64,000 nt of DNA from Flavobacteriales bacterium (GCA_016719225.1 JADKAN010000003.1:333288-397287), one strand, 5' to 3'; shown: positions 44,810 through 53,702, numbered from the stretch's first letter. A program made the numbers and translations. The notes: generated from the sequence alone by a model not told the origin.

Positions 44810-45019
44810 ATGCGCAGATTGCGTCAACAAACGCTCCTCATGTGGCCCATCCTCACCCTTAGCTTCCTGCTTCAACTTACGGATGAAGAGCAGTTGTTCG
44901 CCCAGCAGAGCGTTCCTGTGATCCAACCCACTACCGAGCAGTCCGGAACGAAGGAGGCGACGCCGGCAGAAGGAGCAAATGCCATTTCCTGGCCGGAAAA
45001 GCAGGACGAAGAAGCCTGA
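44810..45019 (+). CDS. Small putative exported protein
   Basis: About 69 residues from ATG 44810, preceded by AAAGGA 9 nt upstream. A basic start MRRLRQQ and hydrophobic LLMWPILTLSFLLQL resemble a signal segment, followed by a short polar tail rich in Glu, Pro and Thr. There is no homology I can name. It is possible that this is only an open frame. Confidence 0.4.
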   Translation: MRRLRQQTLLMWPILTLSFLLQLTDEEQLFAQQSVPVIQPTTEQSGTKEATPAEGANAISWPEKQDEEA

Positions 45020-45077
45020 CGCCCGTTCATATTGGTGGTCCAAGGGATCCGCCGATCGCACCACCTTTGCGGTAAGG

Positions 45078-46793
45078 ATGCGACAACTGATAACTGCGGC
45101 CATGGTCGGGATCACCGGTTTTGCCAATGCCCAATGGACCTTCAAGGGGGATACCTCGGCCACTTGGGAACAAGCCATCACCCGCTTCGGTGAATTGGCG
45201 GAAATGCACAGCGGTGCCAAGCTCGAGGAGATAGGGCAGGATGATGACGGACATCCGATCCATCTATTCATCATCAGCGATGGCAGCGGTTCCACCCCGG
45301 ACAGCATCCGAGCGGCAGGTAAGAACATCCTTTGGATCACGAATGCCATCCATCCGGGCGAGCCGGACGGCATCGACGCCTGCTTGATGTTGGCGCAAGC
45401 GCTGTTGGAAAGCGACCAATTGATGGGCTTGGTGGTGAATACCGCCGTGTGCATCGTTCCGGTTTACAACGTCAGCGGCGCCCTTGATCGCGGGCGCTAC
45501 AGCAGGGTGAACCAGAACGGACCTTTGGAATACGGTTTCCGGGGCAATGCGAAGAACCTCGATCTCAACCGCGATTTCATGAAAATGGATTCGCGTAACG
45601 CACGCTCATTGGTGGCTGCGTTGACGAAGTGGGATCCGGATGTCTATTTCGAGACGCACGTAAGTGACGGTGCCGACCACCAGTACATCATGGCTTTACT
45701 GGCCACCCAGAAGGACAAGCTCAGTGCGCCACTGTCCGCCTTCATGCAAAAGACGTTGGTGCCTGGGATGTACGCATGGATGAAGCGCCGCGATCAACTG
45801 ATGTGCCCTTACTTCGAGACGCATGGCGACATTCCTGAAAGCGGGCTTGACGGGTTCTACGACAGCCCACGCTACAGTTCCGGCTACAACGCATTGTTCG
45901 ACCGAATCGGGATCATCAGCGAAACACATGTCCTGAAACCCTACGCCGACCGGGTCAACGCCACCTTCCAACTGCTGCTAGGCACCTTGGACGTGATGAA
46001 CAGGAAGCCCAAAGAGCTCCGGGCTGCGCGGGCGGCCGCCAAGAGTAGCACGATAACCGCCAAGGGCTTCGGCCTGAATTGGAAATTGGATACCACCGTG
46101 GTGGAGCAACTGCCATGGAAAGGATATCAAGTGCGGCGTGAACCCAGCTCCGTAACGGGTTTGCCGCGGATCTGCTACGACCATGAGCTTCCAACAGATA
46201 CGACCGTACCGTGGCGCGATACGTACCGGCCGACCCTCACCGAAGCCAAGCCTTCCGCCTTCGTGATCCCCCAGCAGTGGCAGGAGGTGATCGAGCGGCT
46301 GCGCCTCAGTGGCGTGGAAATGGAACCCGTCGCTGCGGATACCATGATGCGTGTGGAACAGGACAGCATCAGGGATCTCACCACAGTGCCCATGCCGTAT
46401 GAAAGCCACTATCTGCACAAGGATATTTCCGTGGAACGCACGATCAAGGAAATGCCCGTACACGCCGGTGATATGTTGGTACACATGGGAAAGGCCACCG
46501 ACCGCTATGTCGTAGAAGCCTTGTCCAGCAGGGGCGAGGACGGGTTCTTCGCGTGGAACTTCTTCGACGGCGTCCTGCAGCAGAAGGAGTGGTACAATGA
46601 TTATGTATTCGAGGATTACGCGGCTCGTTTGCTGCTGCACGATCCGGGGCTGAAAGAAACGTTCGAGGCAAAGCGCTCAGCGGACCCCGGATTCGCCAAG
46701 GATGCAAATGCACAGCTGACGTGGCTGTACCGCAGATCGCCTTGGATGGAACCGACATGGCGCAAATATCCCGTGCTGAGGGTAGTGCAATGA
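45078..46793 (+). CDS. M14 zinc carboxypeptidase family protein
   Basis: About 571 residues from the ATG at 45078, preceded by CCACCTTTG 9 nt upstream; earlier in-frame codons add no signal. Signal peptide ends GFANAQW. Zinc ligands His92 and Glu95 (NAIHPGEPDG) and His194 (YFETHVSDG), with catalytic Glu282 in GIISETHVLK. The last 260 residues form an additional beta-rich region. It is probably a periplasmic or secreted peptidase; specificity is unknown. Confidence 0.88.
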   Translation: MRQLITAAMVGITGFANAQWTFKGDTSATWEQAITRFGELAEMHSGAKLEEIGQDDDGHPIHLFIISDGSGSTPDSIRAAGKNILWITNAIHPGEPDGIDACLMLAQALLESDQLMGLVVNTAVCIVPVYNVSGALDRGRYSRVNQNGPLEYGFRGNAKNLDLNRDFMKMDSRNARSLVAALTKWDPDVYFETHVSDGADHQYIMALLATQKDKLSAPLSAFMQKTLVPGMYAWMKRRDQLMCPYFETHGDIPESGLDGFYDSPRYSSGYNALFDRIGIISETHVLKPYADRVNATFQLLLGTLDVMNRKPKELRAARAAAKSSTITAKGFGLNWKLDTTVVEQLPWKGYQVRREPSSVTGLPRICYDHELPTDTTVPWRDTYRPTLTEAKPSAFVIPQQWQEVIERLRLSGVEMEPVAADTMMRVEQDSIRDLTTVPMPYESHYLHKDISVERTIKEMPVHAGDMLVHMGKATDRYVVEALSSRGEDGFFAWNFFDGVLQQKEWYNDYVFEDYAARLLLHDPGLKETFEAKRSADPGFAKDANAQLTWLYRRSPWMEPTWRKYPVLRVVQ

Positions 46794-46832
46794 ACCGGAC
46801 CTACTCGTCGCGTCGTTCTTACTGAACCGATC

Positions 46833-47795
46833 ATGGCCAAGCAGTTCACTTTCCGCGGCAATGCCCATCGCGCGCAGGACCCGGGCATTGGCGCGGGATT
46901 TGAAAAGCCGCTGGACCGCGTGCTGGGGAGGGATGGCAAATTCCAGGTGCAGCGTAGCTCCTCCATTTACTTGAAGGATGGCTTTACGGCGTTTACCACC
47001 ATGGGTGCGTTCCGCTTGCTGGCCACCATCTTCCTGGGATACTTCATTTTGAACCTGATCTTCGCGGGGATTTACATGTTGGTGGGCGTGGATCAGATAG
47101 GCAATGCGGACTTGACCTCGCTCAGCGGTAAATGGATGACGGCGATGGGCATGAGCCTGGAAACCCTCACCACCGTGGGGTACGGATCGTTGTATCCCAC
47201 AAGTCCTTCCACTTGGTTGGTCGCCGGTGTGGAAGGCGTTTTCGGGATCCTGGGGTTCTCGCTCATCGGTGCGGTGATCTTTGCGCGTTTCGCAAGACCC
47301 ACCGCGCGTTTGGCACATAGCGAGATGGCCATAGTGGCGCCGTTCAAGGAAGGATGGAGCGTACAAATGCGCCTCGCGAACAGAAGAAGCACGCTCTTAT
47401 CGCAGGTGGAAGCAAGCCTCATGCTCGTGCTGGCCGACAGGGAAGGGGAGGCGGAAAAACTGGAATACTTCAACCTGCCTTTACAGATGGACCGGGTGAG
47501 TTACCTGCCTCTTTCGTGGACGATAGTACATCCGCTTAATACGGACAGCCCTTTGGCAGGGATGTCCTTGCAAGAGATGACGGATCGGCGCGCGGAGATG
47601 ATCCTTACCATTAAAGGAGTGGATGAAGTTTACATGCAACAGGTCATTGCGCGTATGTCCTACCGCTTTGACGAAGTCGTTTGGGGCGGCCGCTTCATCC
47701 GGCCTTTTTCCGCCAAGGAGGGCATCATGCATTTGGATCTTGACATGATCGGCGCGCATGAAAAGGTCCAGGGGCCGGAGCGCCTTCCCGGCTGA
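46833..47795 (+). CDS. Kir-type (KirBac-like) potassium channel
   Basis: 320 residues. Two membrane helices (about 58-84 and 128-152) flank a pore loop with selectivity filter TTVGYG (113-118). An N-terminal slide-helix region (KDGFTAFTTM) and a C-terminal Ig-like cytoplasmic domain (about 160-300) match inward-rectifier K+ channels. The membrane sequence ends FARFARPTARLAHSEMAIVAPF, the canonical gate-linker. Few Bacteroidota operons give it context; here it stands alone. Confidence 0.93.
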   Translation: MAKQFTFRGNAHRAQDPGIGAGFEKPLDRVLGRDGKFQVQRSSSIYLKDGFTAFTTMGAFRLLATIFLGYFILNLIFAGIYMLVGVDQIGNADLTSLSGKWMTAMGMSLETLTTVGYGSLYPTSPSTWLVAGVEGVFGILGFSLIGAVIFARFARPTARLAHSEMAIVAPFKEGWSVQMRLANRRSTLLSQVEASLMLVLADREGEAEKLEYFNLPLQMDRVSYLPLSWTIVHPLNTDSPLAGMSLQEMTDRRAEMILTIKGVDEVYMQQVIARMSYRFDEVVWGGRFIRPFSAKEGIMHLDLDMIGAHEKVQGPERLPG

Positions 47796-47887
47796 GCGTC
47801 GGCGTGGATAGCCGAGGATTCAAGCCATCATATCAGATCCTGCACCATATTCGCCGGCGGAACATATCCGAGATCCCCAACAACTTC

Positions 47888-48430
47888 ATGGAACTTTACG
47901 ACATCGGCATCGGCGCACGTGTTAAACATCCTTCCCTCGGGGTCGGTGTGATCTTCGGCATAGATGCCCATTCCATCGAGATCTTTTTCCGTGAGCATGG
48001 CGAAAAGACCATCGCTCGATCCTTCGAGGACCTGTTAGTGATAGCACCCGGTGTCGAAGTAGCCCCCGCCGAACTGGACCTGGAAAGCGTGAAGGACGCG
48101 CTGCGTGAGGTGCTGGAAGAGGACAACAGCTTGCAACGCCCTATAGTACTCGCACGCCGCTGGCAGAAGGGTATCCTGGAGATGCGTTCCGCAGATCCCT
48201 CGTTAAAAAGCAAGGAGGTGCCCATCGAGGATTTCTTCCACAAGATCGTGATGATGCGTGACCGCTTCCGGGTGTTGGAGCAGAAGGTCAATGCACACAC
48301 CGGGCTGTCCGAGCAGGATAAGGTGGAAATGCAGCAATACATCACGCGCTGTTACGGCAGCCTCACCACCTTCAACATCCTCTTCGACGACAAGGAGGAT
48401 CAATTTGTAGGACAGAAGGGAGAAGGATAG
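47888..48430 (+). CDS. Conserved cytosolic protein with Tudor/CarD-like N-terminal segment
   Basis: About 180 residues from the ATG at 47888. The frame is open to 47804, but the ATG gives MELYDIGIGARVKHPSLGVGV. The motif ARVKHPSLGVGVIFGI at residues 9-24 resembles the small beta-barrel of UvrD/PcrA C-termini and CarD-like proteins that bind RNA polymerase. The rest is helical and acidic (LESVKDALREVLEED). No named family. A role near transcription or repair is a guess from that motif only. Confidence 0.65.
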   Translation: MELYDIGIGARVKHPSLGVGVIFGIDAHSIEIFFREHGEKTIARSFEDLLVIAPGVEVAPAELDLESVKDALREVLEEDNSLQRPIVLARRWQKGILEMRSADPSLKSKEVPIEDFFHKIVMMRDRFRVLEQKVNAHTGLSEQDKVEMQQYITRCYGSLTTFNILFDDKEDQFVGQKGEG

Positions 48431-48594
48431 GTGCACTTCGTAGCGCGAGTTCGAAGGCCAATTGGTGGAGCCATGGTGGTGGTATCGAGGGGCGAGGAAA
48501 CCGTTGATCTTCCCTAGACGAACTGGTTCAACGATGATTTCTTGGCCGGCGGATCGGACACGAAAGATTCTCACTGATCAAGCGCGTTAATTAG

Positions 48595-48625
48595 TTTGCA
48601 AACGACGACAAGATCATTACCTTCG
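48595..48625 (+). promoter_or_regulatory. Complete Bacteroidota promoter upstream of the structured RNA and queE
   Basis: TTTG at 48595-48598, exactly 19 bp, then TACCTTCG at 48618-48625. This matches the Bacteroidota -33 TTTG and -7 TAnnTTTG pair with only one mismatch. Transcription should start near 48632. Positions 48431-48590 show no gene or structure. Confidence 0.65.
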
Positions 48626-48631
48626 TTCCAC

Positions 48632-48836
48632 GCAAACGTTCTTTCTCAGCCTAGAGCTGATCAAATAGACAGCCTACGCAGGCCAAAGGTTCTCAAAACC
48701 AACATTTCTACCTCAGGGTGTGAAGATCCAAAGGGCAAGGGCGGGCCTCGCCACCTTCGGGTGGTCTCCTTCGGGAACGTCGAGGATTACCAACCCCTTT
48801 CTGTCCCACCCGCTCATGTGATCCATGGGTTTTTTG
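48632..48836 (+). ncRNA. Structured RNA, queE leader or independent small RNA
   Basis: About 205 nt follow the promoter. Core fold: outer stem AAAGGG (48730-48735) with CCCTTT (48795-48800), inner stem CCTCG (48746-48750) with CGAGG (48781-48785), enclosing two adjacent UUCG-tetraloop hairpins, CCACC/GGTGG (48751-48764) and TCC/GGA (48767-48776). Smaller 5' hairpins are CAGC/GCTG and GCCT/AGGC. The RNA ends at ACCC/GGGT with six T residues (to 48835). I looked for SRP, tmRNA, RNase P and preQ1 landmarks and found none. Placement before queE suggests a queuosine-pathway regulator, unproved. Confidence 0.55.
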
Positions 48837-48843
48837 AACTCCG

Positions 48844-48863
48844 GCCCTGCGTGGGCTTTTTTT
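48844..48863 (+). terminator. Second terminator before queE
   Basis: GCCC and GGGC around a 5-nt loop, followed by seven T residues. It lies between the first T-run (48830-48835) and the queE start at 48890, giving a tandem terminator arrangement. Confidence 0.5.
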
Positions 48864-48889
48864 GTGCCCACTATTCCCAACTTGCACAC

Positions 48890-49519
48890 GTGAACAACGT
48901 ATCTCAACCGGCCCAAGCCGGGACCATTCTTCCTGTAATGGAAGCCTTCCACACCATTCAAGGGGAAGGTGCATTCACGGGACAGGCTGCTTATTTCATC
49001 AGGCTTGGCGGCTGCGACGTAGGCTGCACATGGTGCGATGTCAAGGAGAGTTGGGACGCTGCGACCCATCCTTTGCAAACGGTGGAACACATCGTTGGCG
49101 AAGCTGTGAAGCATCCGGCCCGGATAGCGGTGGTCACAGGCGGTGAACCCTTGATGCACGATCTGGCCCCATTGACCAAAGGGTTGCATGATGCAGGCTT
49201 CCGTACGCACATCGAGACCAGTGGTAGTTCACCCATCAGTGGCGATTGGGACCATATCTGCTTCAGTCCGAAAAAATTCAAGGATGCGGTACCCGGTTTC
49301 CATCTGCTGGCACACGAATTGAAGGTGGTGGTATTCAACAAGCACGACCTGCAATGGGCGGAAGGCCATGCGGCAAGGACCGCCACGCAGTGCACCCTTT
49401 ATCTTCAACCTGAATGGAGCAAGCGCGAAGCCATGATACCCTTTGTGACCGCATATGTTATGGAGCATCCACAATGGCGGGTGTCACTTCAGACGCACAA
49501 GTATTTGAACATCCCATGA
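48890..49519 (+). CDS. queE: 7-carboxy-7-deazaguanine synthase
   Basis: About 209 residues from a GTG at 48890; the ATG at 48938 would remove the leading strand but keep MEAFHTIQGEG. The radical SAM cysteines are Cys42, Cys46 and Cys49 in GGCDVGCTWCD, and VTGGEPLMH is the conserved SAM-binding loop. It converts CPH4 to 7-carboxy-7-deazaguanine for queuosine. No queC, queD or queF genes are nearby. Two terminator-like hairpins precede it, so expression is probably controlled by readthrough. Confidence 0.93.
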   Translation: MNNVSQPAQAGTILPVMEAFHTIQGEGAFTGQAAYFIRLGGCDVGCTWCDVKESWDAATHPLQTVEHIVGEAVKHPARIAVVTGGEPLMHDLAPLTKGLHDAGFRTHIETSGSSPISGDWDHICFSPKKFKDAVPGFHLLAHELKVVVFNKHDLQWAEGHAARTATQCTLYLQPEWSKREAMIPFVTAYVMEHPQWRVSLQTHKYLNIP

Positions 49520-51522
49520 TGAAGTTGTCCGTTATCGGTCGGTTGTTCCACAGAGACCTTGAAATGCGGTCTGCTTGGTTTCTGCGGCTGCTGATGTTGG
49601 CTGCATACTGTGGTATCCTGATTCCCGCAGCTCAAGCGCAATCGGTGAAATACACTACGGAAAATAAGCGCGCCATCAAGTTCTATGAAAGCGGCGCGGA
49701 GTGCATGCGTCTGCAGAATTGGACCTGTGCAGAGAACCAATTGCGCAAAGCCGCACAAGAGGATCCGAAATTCATAGAGCCACGGATCTACCTCGGTGAG
49801 ATGTATGAGCAGCGGGACATGCCCAAGGAGGCGCGTGCGATCTATCAGGAAGTTGTTGCCATCAACCCTAAGTTTTTTCCTCCCGCCGCGCTGCACTTGG
49901 CCGATCTGGAAAGTGCAGCCGGCGACTATGCCGCAGCACGTACGCACTACGCGATGGCCAAGGAGATGGACTCCGATCCACAGCGCCGGAAAAGGGCTAC
50001 CCTCGGGATGGCCGACTGCGACTTCGCTGCTGACGCCGTGCAGCATCCCGTGCCATACGATCCCGTGAACCTTGGTCCCGGTGTCAACACGGCGGATGCC
50101 GAATACTTCCCTTGCGTAACAGCCGACGACAGTACATTGATGTTCACCCGGTTGGTGAAGGATGTTGCCTCGCAATATGGTAAGCAGGAGGACTTTTACG
50201 TTAGCCACAAAATGAGCGACGGGAGCTGGGGCACGGCCAAGCCTATAACCAGTGTGAACACTTCGGACAACGAAGGTGCGGGCACGCTAACCCCGGATGG
50301 CCGCTTCATCGTTTTCACCAAATGCGCCGGTGTTGACGGCACTTATGGCAAGGGCGTCAAGGGTATGGGCAGTTGTGATCTGTTCATCAGTCGCCGCATT
50401 GGCGACCGATGGACGCCACCGGAAAACCTCGGTCCTCCCGTGAATACGCGGGATTGGGAAAGCCAGCCCAGCATGGGCAGTGATGGTCGCACACTTTATT
50501 TCATCCGGGCGTCCAAAGCACCGGACGGTGTGAAAGGCATGGACATCTACGTGACCAAAATGGGCGCGGACGGAGCGTTCAGCAAACCCGAGCGCTTGGG
50601 CGACAATGTGAACACGCAGGGCCAGGAACAAAGTGTGCAGATCCATCCCGACGGGAAGACATTGTACTTCAGCAGCGATGGTTTCCCCGGCATGGGCGGT
50701 GAGGATATTTTCGTTAGCCGCATGCAGCCTGATGGCTCTTGGGGGAAGCCGATGAACTTAGGCTATCCCATCAACAGCGGGGGCGAGGACAACAGCGTGC
50801 TGGTGGGACCCGATGGCAAGTTGGCATACATCGGTAGCGACAGGTCCGGCGGCTATGGGGACATGGACCTTTATCGGTTCGAACTGCCGGAAGCTGCTCG
50901 CGCCACCGCCGTGGGCTACATACGTGGCAAGGTGACGGACCGTACCACGGGCAGACCCGTGGAGGCGGACGTGGAGCTTTATGATGTGGTCACCGGAAAA
51001 TTGGCGACGGCTGCCTACAGCGATCCACAGACCGGTGAATTCCTAGTATGCTTGCCACGCGGACAAGAGTACGCACTGAATGCATCCGCGCAAGGCTATC
51101 TCTTCTATTCCAAGAATTATAGCGTTGCGCAAAGTGAAGCCATAGCGGCTGACCTTGACGTGAAGTTGAACCCGATAACAGCGGGCCAAACGATCGAGCT
51201 ACGCAACATCTTCTTTGAAACAGCCAGCTACGGCCTATTGCCGGCATCCACTGTTGAATTGGAAAAGCTGGTCCAGTTGTTGAAGGTCAATGTCGATATG
51301 CGCATCGAGGTAGGCGGACATACGGATAACATGGGCAATGATGTAGCTAACCAAAAGTTGAGCGAGCAGCGCGCGAATGCGGTCCGGAGTTATCTGGTTT
51401 CCCACGGAATTGAAGGAACGCGCATCGTAGCGAAAGGCTACGGCGAAACAAAGTCTGTAGCAACTAATGATACGGAGGAGGGGCGAGCACAGAACAGGAG
51501 GACAGAGGTGACGGTGTTGTGA
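49516..51522 (+). CDS. TPR-PD40-OmpA outer-membrane lipoprotein-like protein
   Basis: About 668 residues; the ATG at 49516 overlaps the queE stop as ATGA, but the ATG at 49564 (MRSAWFLRLL) gives a more normal signal peptide ending AAQAQSV. TPR units lie at about 50-160, a PD40/WD40-like propeller at about 185-455 (repeated GKTLYFSSDGFPGMGGEDIFV-type blades), a carboxypeptidase regulatory-like domain near 465-540, and an OmpA C-terminal domain with peptidoglycan motif GGHTDNMGNDVANQKLSEQRA. This is the PorE-like layout of T9SS and envelope anchor proteins. Confidence 0.88.
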   Translation: MMKLSVIGRLFHRDLEMRSAWFLRLLMLAAYCGILIPAAQAQSVKYTTENKRAIKFYESGAECMRLQNWTCAENQLRKAAQEDPKFIEPRIYLGEMYEQRDMPKEARAIYQEVVAINPKFFPPAALHLADLESAAGDYAAARTHYAMAKEMDSDPQRRKRATLGMADCDFAADAVQHPVPYDPVNLGPGVNTADAEYFPCVTADDSTLMFTRLVKDVASQYGKQEDFYVSHKMSDGSWGTAKPITSVNTSDNEGAGTLTPDGRFIVFTKCAGVDGTYGKGVKGMGSCDLFISRRIGDRWTPPENLGPPVNTRDWESQPSMGSDGRTLYFIRASKAPDGVKGMDIYVTKMGADGAFSKPERLGDNVNTQGQEQSVQIHPDGKTLYFSSDGFPGMGGEDIFVSRMQPDGSWGKPMNLGYPINSGGEDNSVLVGPDGKLAYIGSDRSGGYGDMDLYRFELPEAARATAVGYIRGKVTDRTTGRPVEADVELYDVVTGKLATAAYSDPQTGEFLVCLPRGQEYALNASAQGYLFYSKNYSVAQSEAIAADLDVKLNPITAGQTIELRNIFFETASYGLLPASTVELEKLVQLLKVNVDMRIEVGGHTDNMGNDVANQKLSEQRANAVRSYLVSHGIEGTRIVAKGYGETKSVATNDTEEGRAQNRRTEVTVL

Positions 51523-51614
51523 GCTGGCCGGATCGGCGGAAGTGCGGGTCGTTCGCAGCCCTGAGGGTTAAATCTGAGTATATTTCAATACGAAGACCCG
51601 AACCTCTTGGTTCC

Positions 51615-51622
51615 GACCTTTG
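51615..51622 (+). promoter_or_regulatory. -7 box almost touching the DsbA-family gene start
   Basis: GACCTTTG ends 4 nt before the ATG at 51627; its context GACCTTTGTACCATG is identical to that of gpx at 10268. Confidence 0.5.
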
Positions 51623-51626
51623 TACC

Positions 51627-52265
51627 ATGAAGGTGAAGATCTGGTCCGATGTGGTGTGCCCATACTGCTACATCGGCAAACGCGAGTTCGAGAGCGCACT
51701 GTCACGGTTCGAACACCAGGATCAAGTGGAGGTGGAGTGGAAGAGCTTCGAGCTGGACCGCCAAGCACCGGTCCGCAGTCCGGACGACATGTATGATCAC
51801 TTGGCGAAGAAATATGGCCGCACACGTGAGCAGGCCAAGGAGATGGTCTCAGGCGTTGTGGACCGCGCCCGTTCAGTAGGGCTTGATTACGATATCGAGC
51901 ACACCATCATAGGCAGTTCCTTCGATGCACACCGCTTGATCCAATTCGCGAAGACCAAGCAAAAGGGTTCCGAGGCTGAAGAACGATTGTTCAAAGCCTA
52001 TTTCATCCAAGGTCAGCACATAGCGGACCGAGCGGTGCTGAAGAAGATCGCCGAGGAGATCGGACTGGATGGAAAGGAAGTGGAGGAAGTTCTTGCCAGC
52101 GATACTTTCACCGAAGCGGTCCATGCCGATGAATACGAAGCGCAGCAGATAGGTGTGGGCGGCGTGCCCTTCTTCGTGCTGGACGACAAGTTCGCGGTGA
52201 GCGGCGCACAGTCAAGTGATCACTTTCTCGGGGCCTTGCAGCAGGCTTGGACAGAGCGTGCTTGA
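51627..52265 (+). CDS. DsbA-family oxidoreductase, FrnE-like
   Basis: About 212 residues without signal peptide, so cytosolic. The thioredoxin motif is CPYC at residues 11-14 (WSDVVCPYCYIGK), and the C-terminal IGVGGVPFFVLDDKFAVSGAQ is the FrnE/2-hydroxychromene isomerase-like cis-Pro region. FrnE-type proteins are implicated in oxidative stress tolerance. The start is fixed by the promoter box. Confidence 0.9.
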   Translation: MKVKIWSDVVCPYCYIGKREFESALSRFEHQDQVEVEWKSFELDRQAPVRSPDDMYDHLAKKYGRTREQAKEMVSGVVDRARSVGLDYDIEHTIIGSSFDAHRLIQFAKTKQKGSEAEERLFKAYFIQGQHIADRAVLKKIAEEIGLDGKEVEEVLASDTFTEAVHADEYEAQQIGVGGVPFFVLDDKFAVSGAQSSDHFLGALQQAWTERA

Positions 52266-52273
52266 CGGCCGGC

Positions 52274-52600
52274 TCAATTCGAGACGAACTTCAATCCAGC
52301 GATGCTGGCGATCAGCGTAAAGAGAAAGAATAATCGCCAGAACTCCGCTGGTTCCTTGAATAGTACCATGCCCACCAGCACCGTGCCGATGGCACCCACA
52401 CCCGTCCAAACAGCGTAGGCTGTGCCCATGGGTAACGTTTGTGAGGCCCGGTATAGCAGATACATACTGGCCGTGAGGCAGATCATGAATCCGGCCCACC
52501 ACAGCAATGCGGTATTGCCAGAGGTTTCCTTCAACTTACCGAGACAAGTGGTGAAGCCCACTTCAAAAAGGCCACCTATGAAAAGCAGTATCCAGTTCAT
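52274..52600 (-). CDS. SMR-family transporter, SugE/Gdx-like guanidinium exporter
   Basis: 108 residues, four membrane helices. Glu13 (GGLFEVGFTT), GTAYAVWTGVGAIGTVL and the C-terminal helix place it in the small multidrug resistance family, closer to SugE/Gdx than to EmrE. Gdx exporters expel guanidinium with a 2:1 proton exchange. No guanidine riboswitch was seen upstream. It stands 8 bp from the end of the convergent DsbA-family gene. Confidence 0.85.
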   Translation of the reverse strand: MNWILLFIGGLFEVGFTTCLGKLKETSGNTALLWWAGFMICLTASMYLLYRASQTLPMGTAYAVWTGVGAIGTVLVGMVLFKEPAEFWRLFFLFTLIASIAGLKFVSN

Positions 52601-52623
52601 GGGGCAAAGAAACGGGGTGGGTG

Positions 52624-53199
52624 CTAAGCCAAGGCTCCTGGCTCGGGCGGGAATACCGCTCGCTTGTGCATCCCTTCACGCGGATCACGTTGCATGATGT
52701 AGTCTGAAGTGAGCTTTTTGCGTAGATACCAGGACAGGGCGATCACCGCTAAAGTGAGAGCCAGCCATAGGGTCGTGAGTGGGTCGGTAAAGTCCGGTTC
52801 TTCCATTTTGCTCCACCATTGGAAGCCACCATACAAGGCAAGGAACATGATGAAGGAATATGACCTGCCCCACTTACCCATGGATGAAATGCCAAGAGCC
52901 AGTAGGCTCACCGGGAATCCGAGTGAGAGCAGCCGTCGCAATGAGCTCTGGTCGTGGATCAACGCCGCGATCTGCCAGAAATAGAAGGTGGCAAGCGCCA
53001 CGACCAAGGCTATCAAGATGTTCCGTTCGTTCTTGAAGTGCTCACGCGCCATGAGCGAAGGGGTGTAACGGACCGCGTCGGCCAAGTCTTCATTGTCCGC
53101 CGTGGGTTCCTCAATGCGAAGTTCATCATAGGCGTGCTGGCGGGTATAGCCCAAGGCGATCTTCGCCGCGACGGCTTTCCGCAGTTCTCTACGTTTCAT
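52624..53199 (-). CDS. Hypothetical membrane protein
   Basis: 191 residues. A basic, cytosolic N-terminus of about 58 residues (KRRELRKAVAAKIALGYTRQHAYDEL) is followed by four membrane helices (about 60-80, 90-108, 112-128 and 142-160). No family recognised. It is divergent from vsr. Confidence 0.65.
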   Translation of the reverse strand: MKRRELRKAVAAKIALGYTRQHAYDELRIEEPTADNEDLADAVRYTPSLMAREHFKNERNILIALVVALATFYFWQIAALIHDQSSLRRLLSLGFPVSLLALGISSMGKWGRSYSFIMFLALYGGFQWWSKMEEPDFTDPLTTLWLALTLAVIALSWYLRKKLTSDYIMQRDPREGMHKRAVFPPEPGALA

Positions 53200-53246
53200 T
53201 CCGAAATGTAGAGAAGTTCCATGCTCACCTTTGCACCGACAAAGAG

Positions 53247-53702
53247 ATGGCCGAACGTAAATTCATCCGGGATGGCCGCGCACCAGTGCCCCTTGATCCG
53301 CGCATCAGCGTGAACATGAGCCGCATCCGTGCCAAGAACACGGGCCCCGAATTAGCCATGCGTGCAGCCCTTAGCGCCACGGGGATCCGCGGCTACCGCT
53401 TGCAATATGCCAAAGCTCCGGGCAAGCCGGACATCGCGTTCGTGGGCCGGAAGGTCGCCGTGTTCGTCCACGGTAGTTTCTGGCATAGCTGCCCACATTG
53501 CCAGCCGCAGAGGCCCAAGTCGAACAAGAAGTTCTGGACTGAAAAACTGGATCGCAATGTTGAACGCGATCTGCGGAAGAGACGCGCCTTGCGGAAAGCA
53601 GGTTGGCGGGTGATCACCGTGTGGGAGTGCCGACTGAAGAAGAACCCGCAGACCGAGGTCCGCCGAGTGGAAAGGGCACTGACTCAGCCTCCTCTTCTCT
53701 AA
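53247..53702 (+). CDS. vsr: Very short patch repair endonuclease
   Basis: 151 residues. Vsr landmarks are present: MSRIRAKNTGPELAMR, catalytic Asp in GKPDIAFVGRKVAVFVHGSFWH, zinc ligands in HSCPHC, and WRVITVWECRLKK. Vsr nicks 5' of T:G mismatches that arise from deamination at 5-methylcytosine sites. A cognate cytosine methyltransferase is usual next door, but none occurs in this window. CACCTTTG lies 13 nt upstream. Confidence 0.93.
   Translation: MAERKFIRDGRAPVPLDPRISVNMSRIRAKNTGPELAMRAALSATGIRGYRLQYAKAPGKPDIAFVGRKVAVFVHGSFWHSCPHCQPQRPKSNKKFWTEKLDRNVERDLRKRRALRKAGWRVITVWECRLKKNPQTEVRRVERALTQPPLL

Noticed and set aside
48632..48836. tmRNA, SRP RNA, RNase P RNA or preQ1 riboswitch
   Set aside because: I checked for GGAAGGAAGCAG-like SRP loop, the RNase P GAGGAAAGUCC core, a tmRNA tag frame and preQ1-I landmarks; none was seen.
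48596..48889. N-terminal extension of QueE
   Set aside because: The frame is open upstream of the GTG, but QueE is already full length at 209 residues and the DNA there is a promoter, hairpins and two T-runs.
52601..52623. Guanidine riboswitch for the Gdx-like gene
   Set aside because: The upstream gap is only 23 bp and shows no ACGR-type hairpins.
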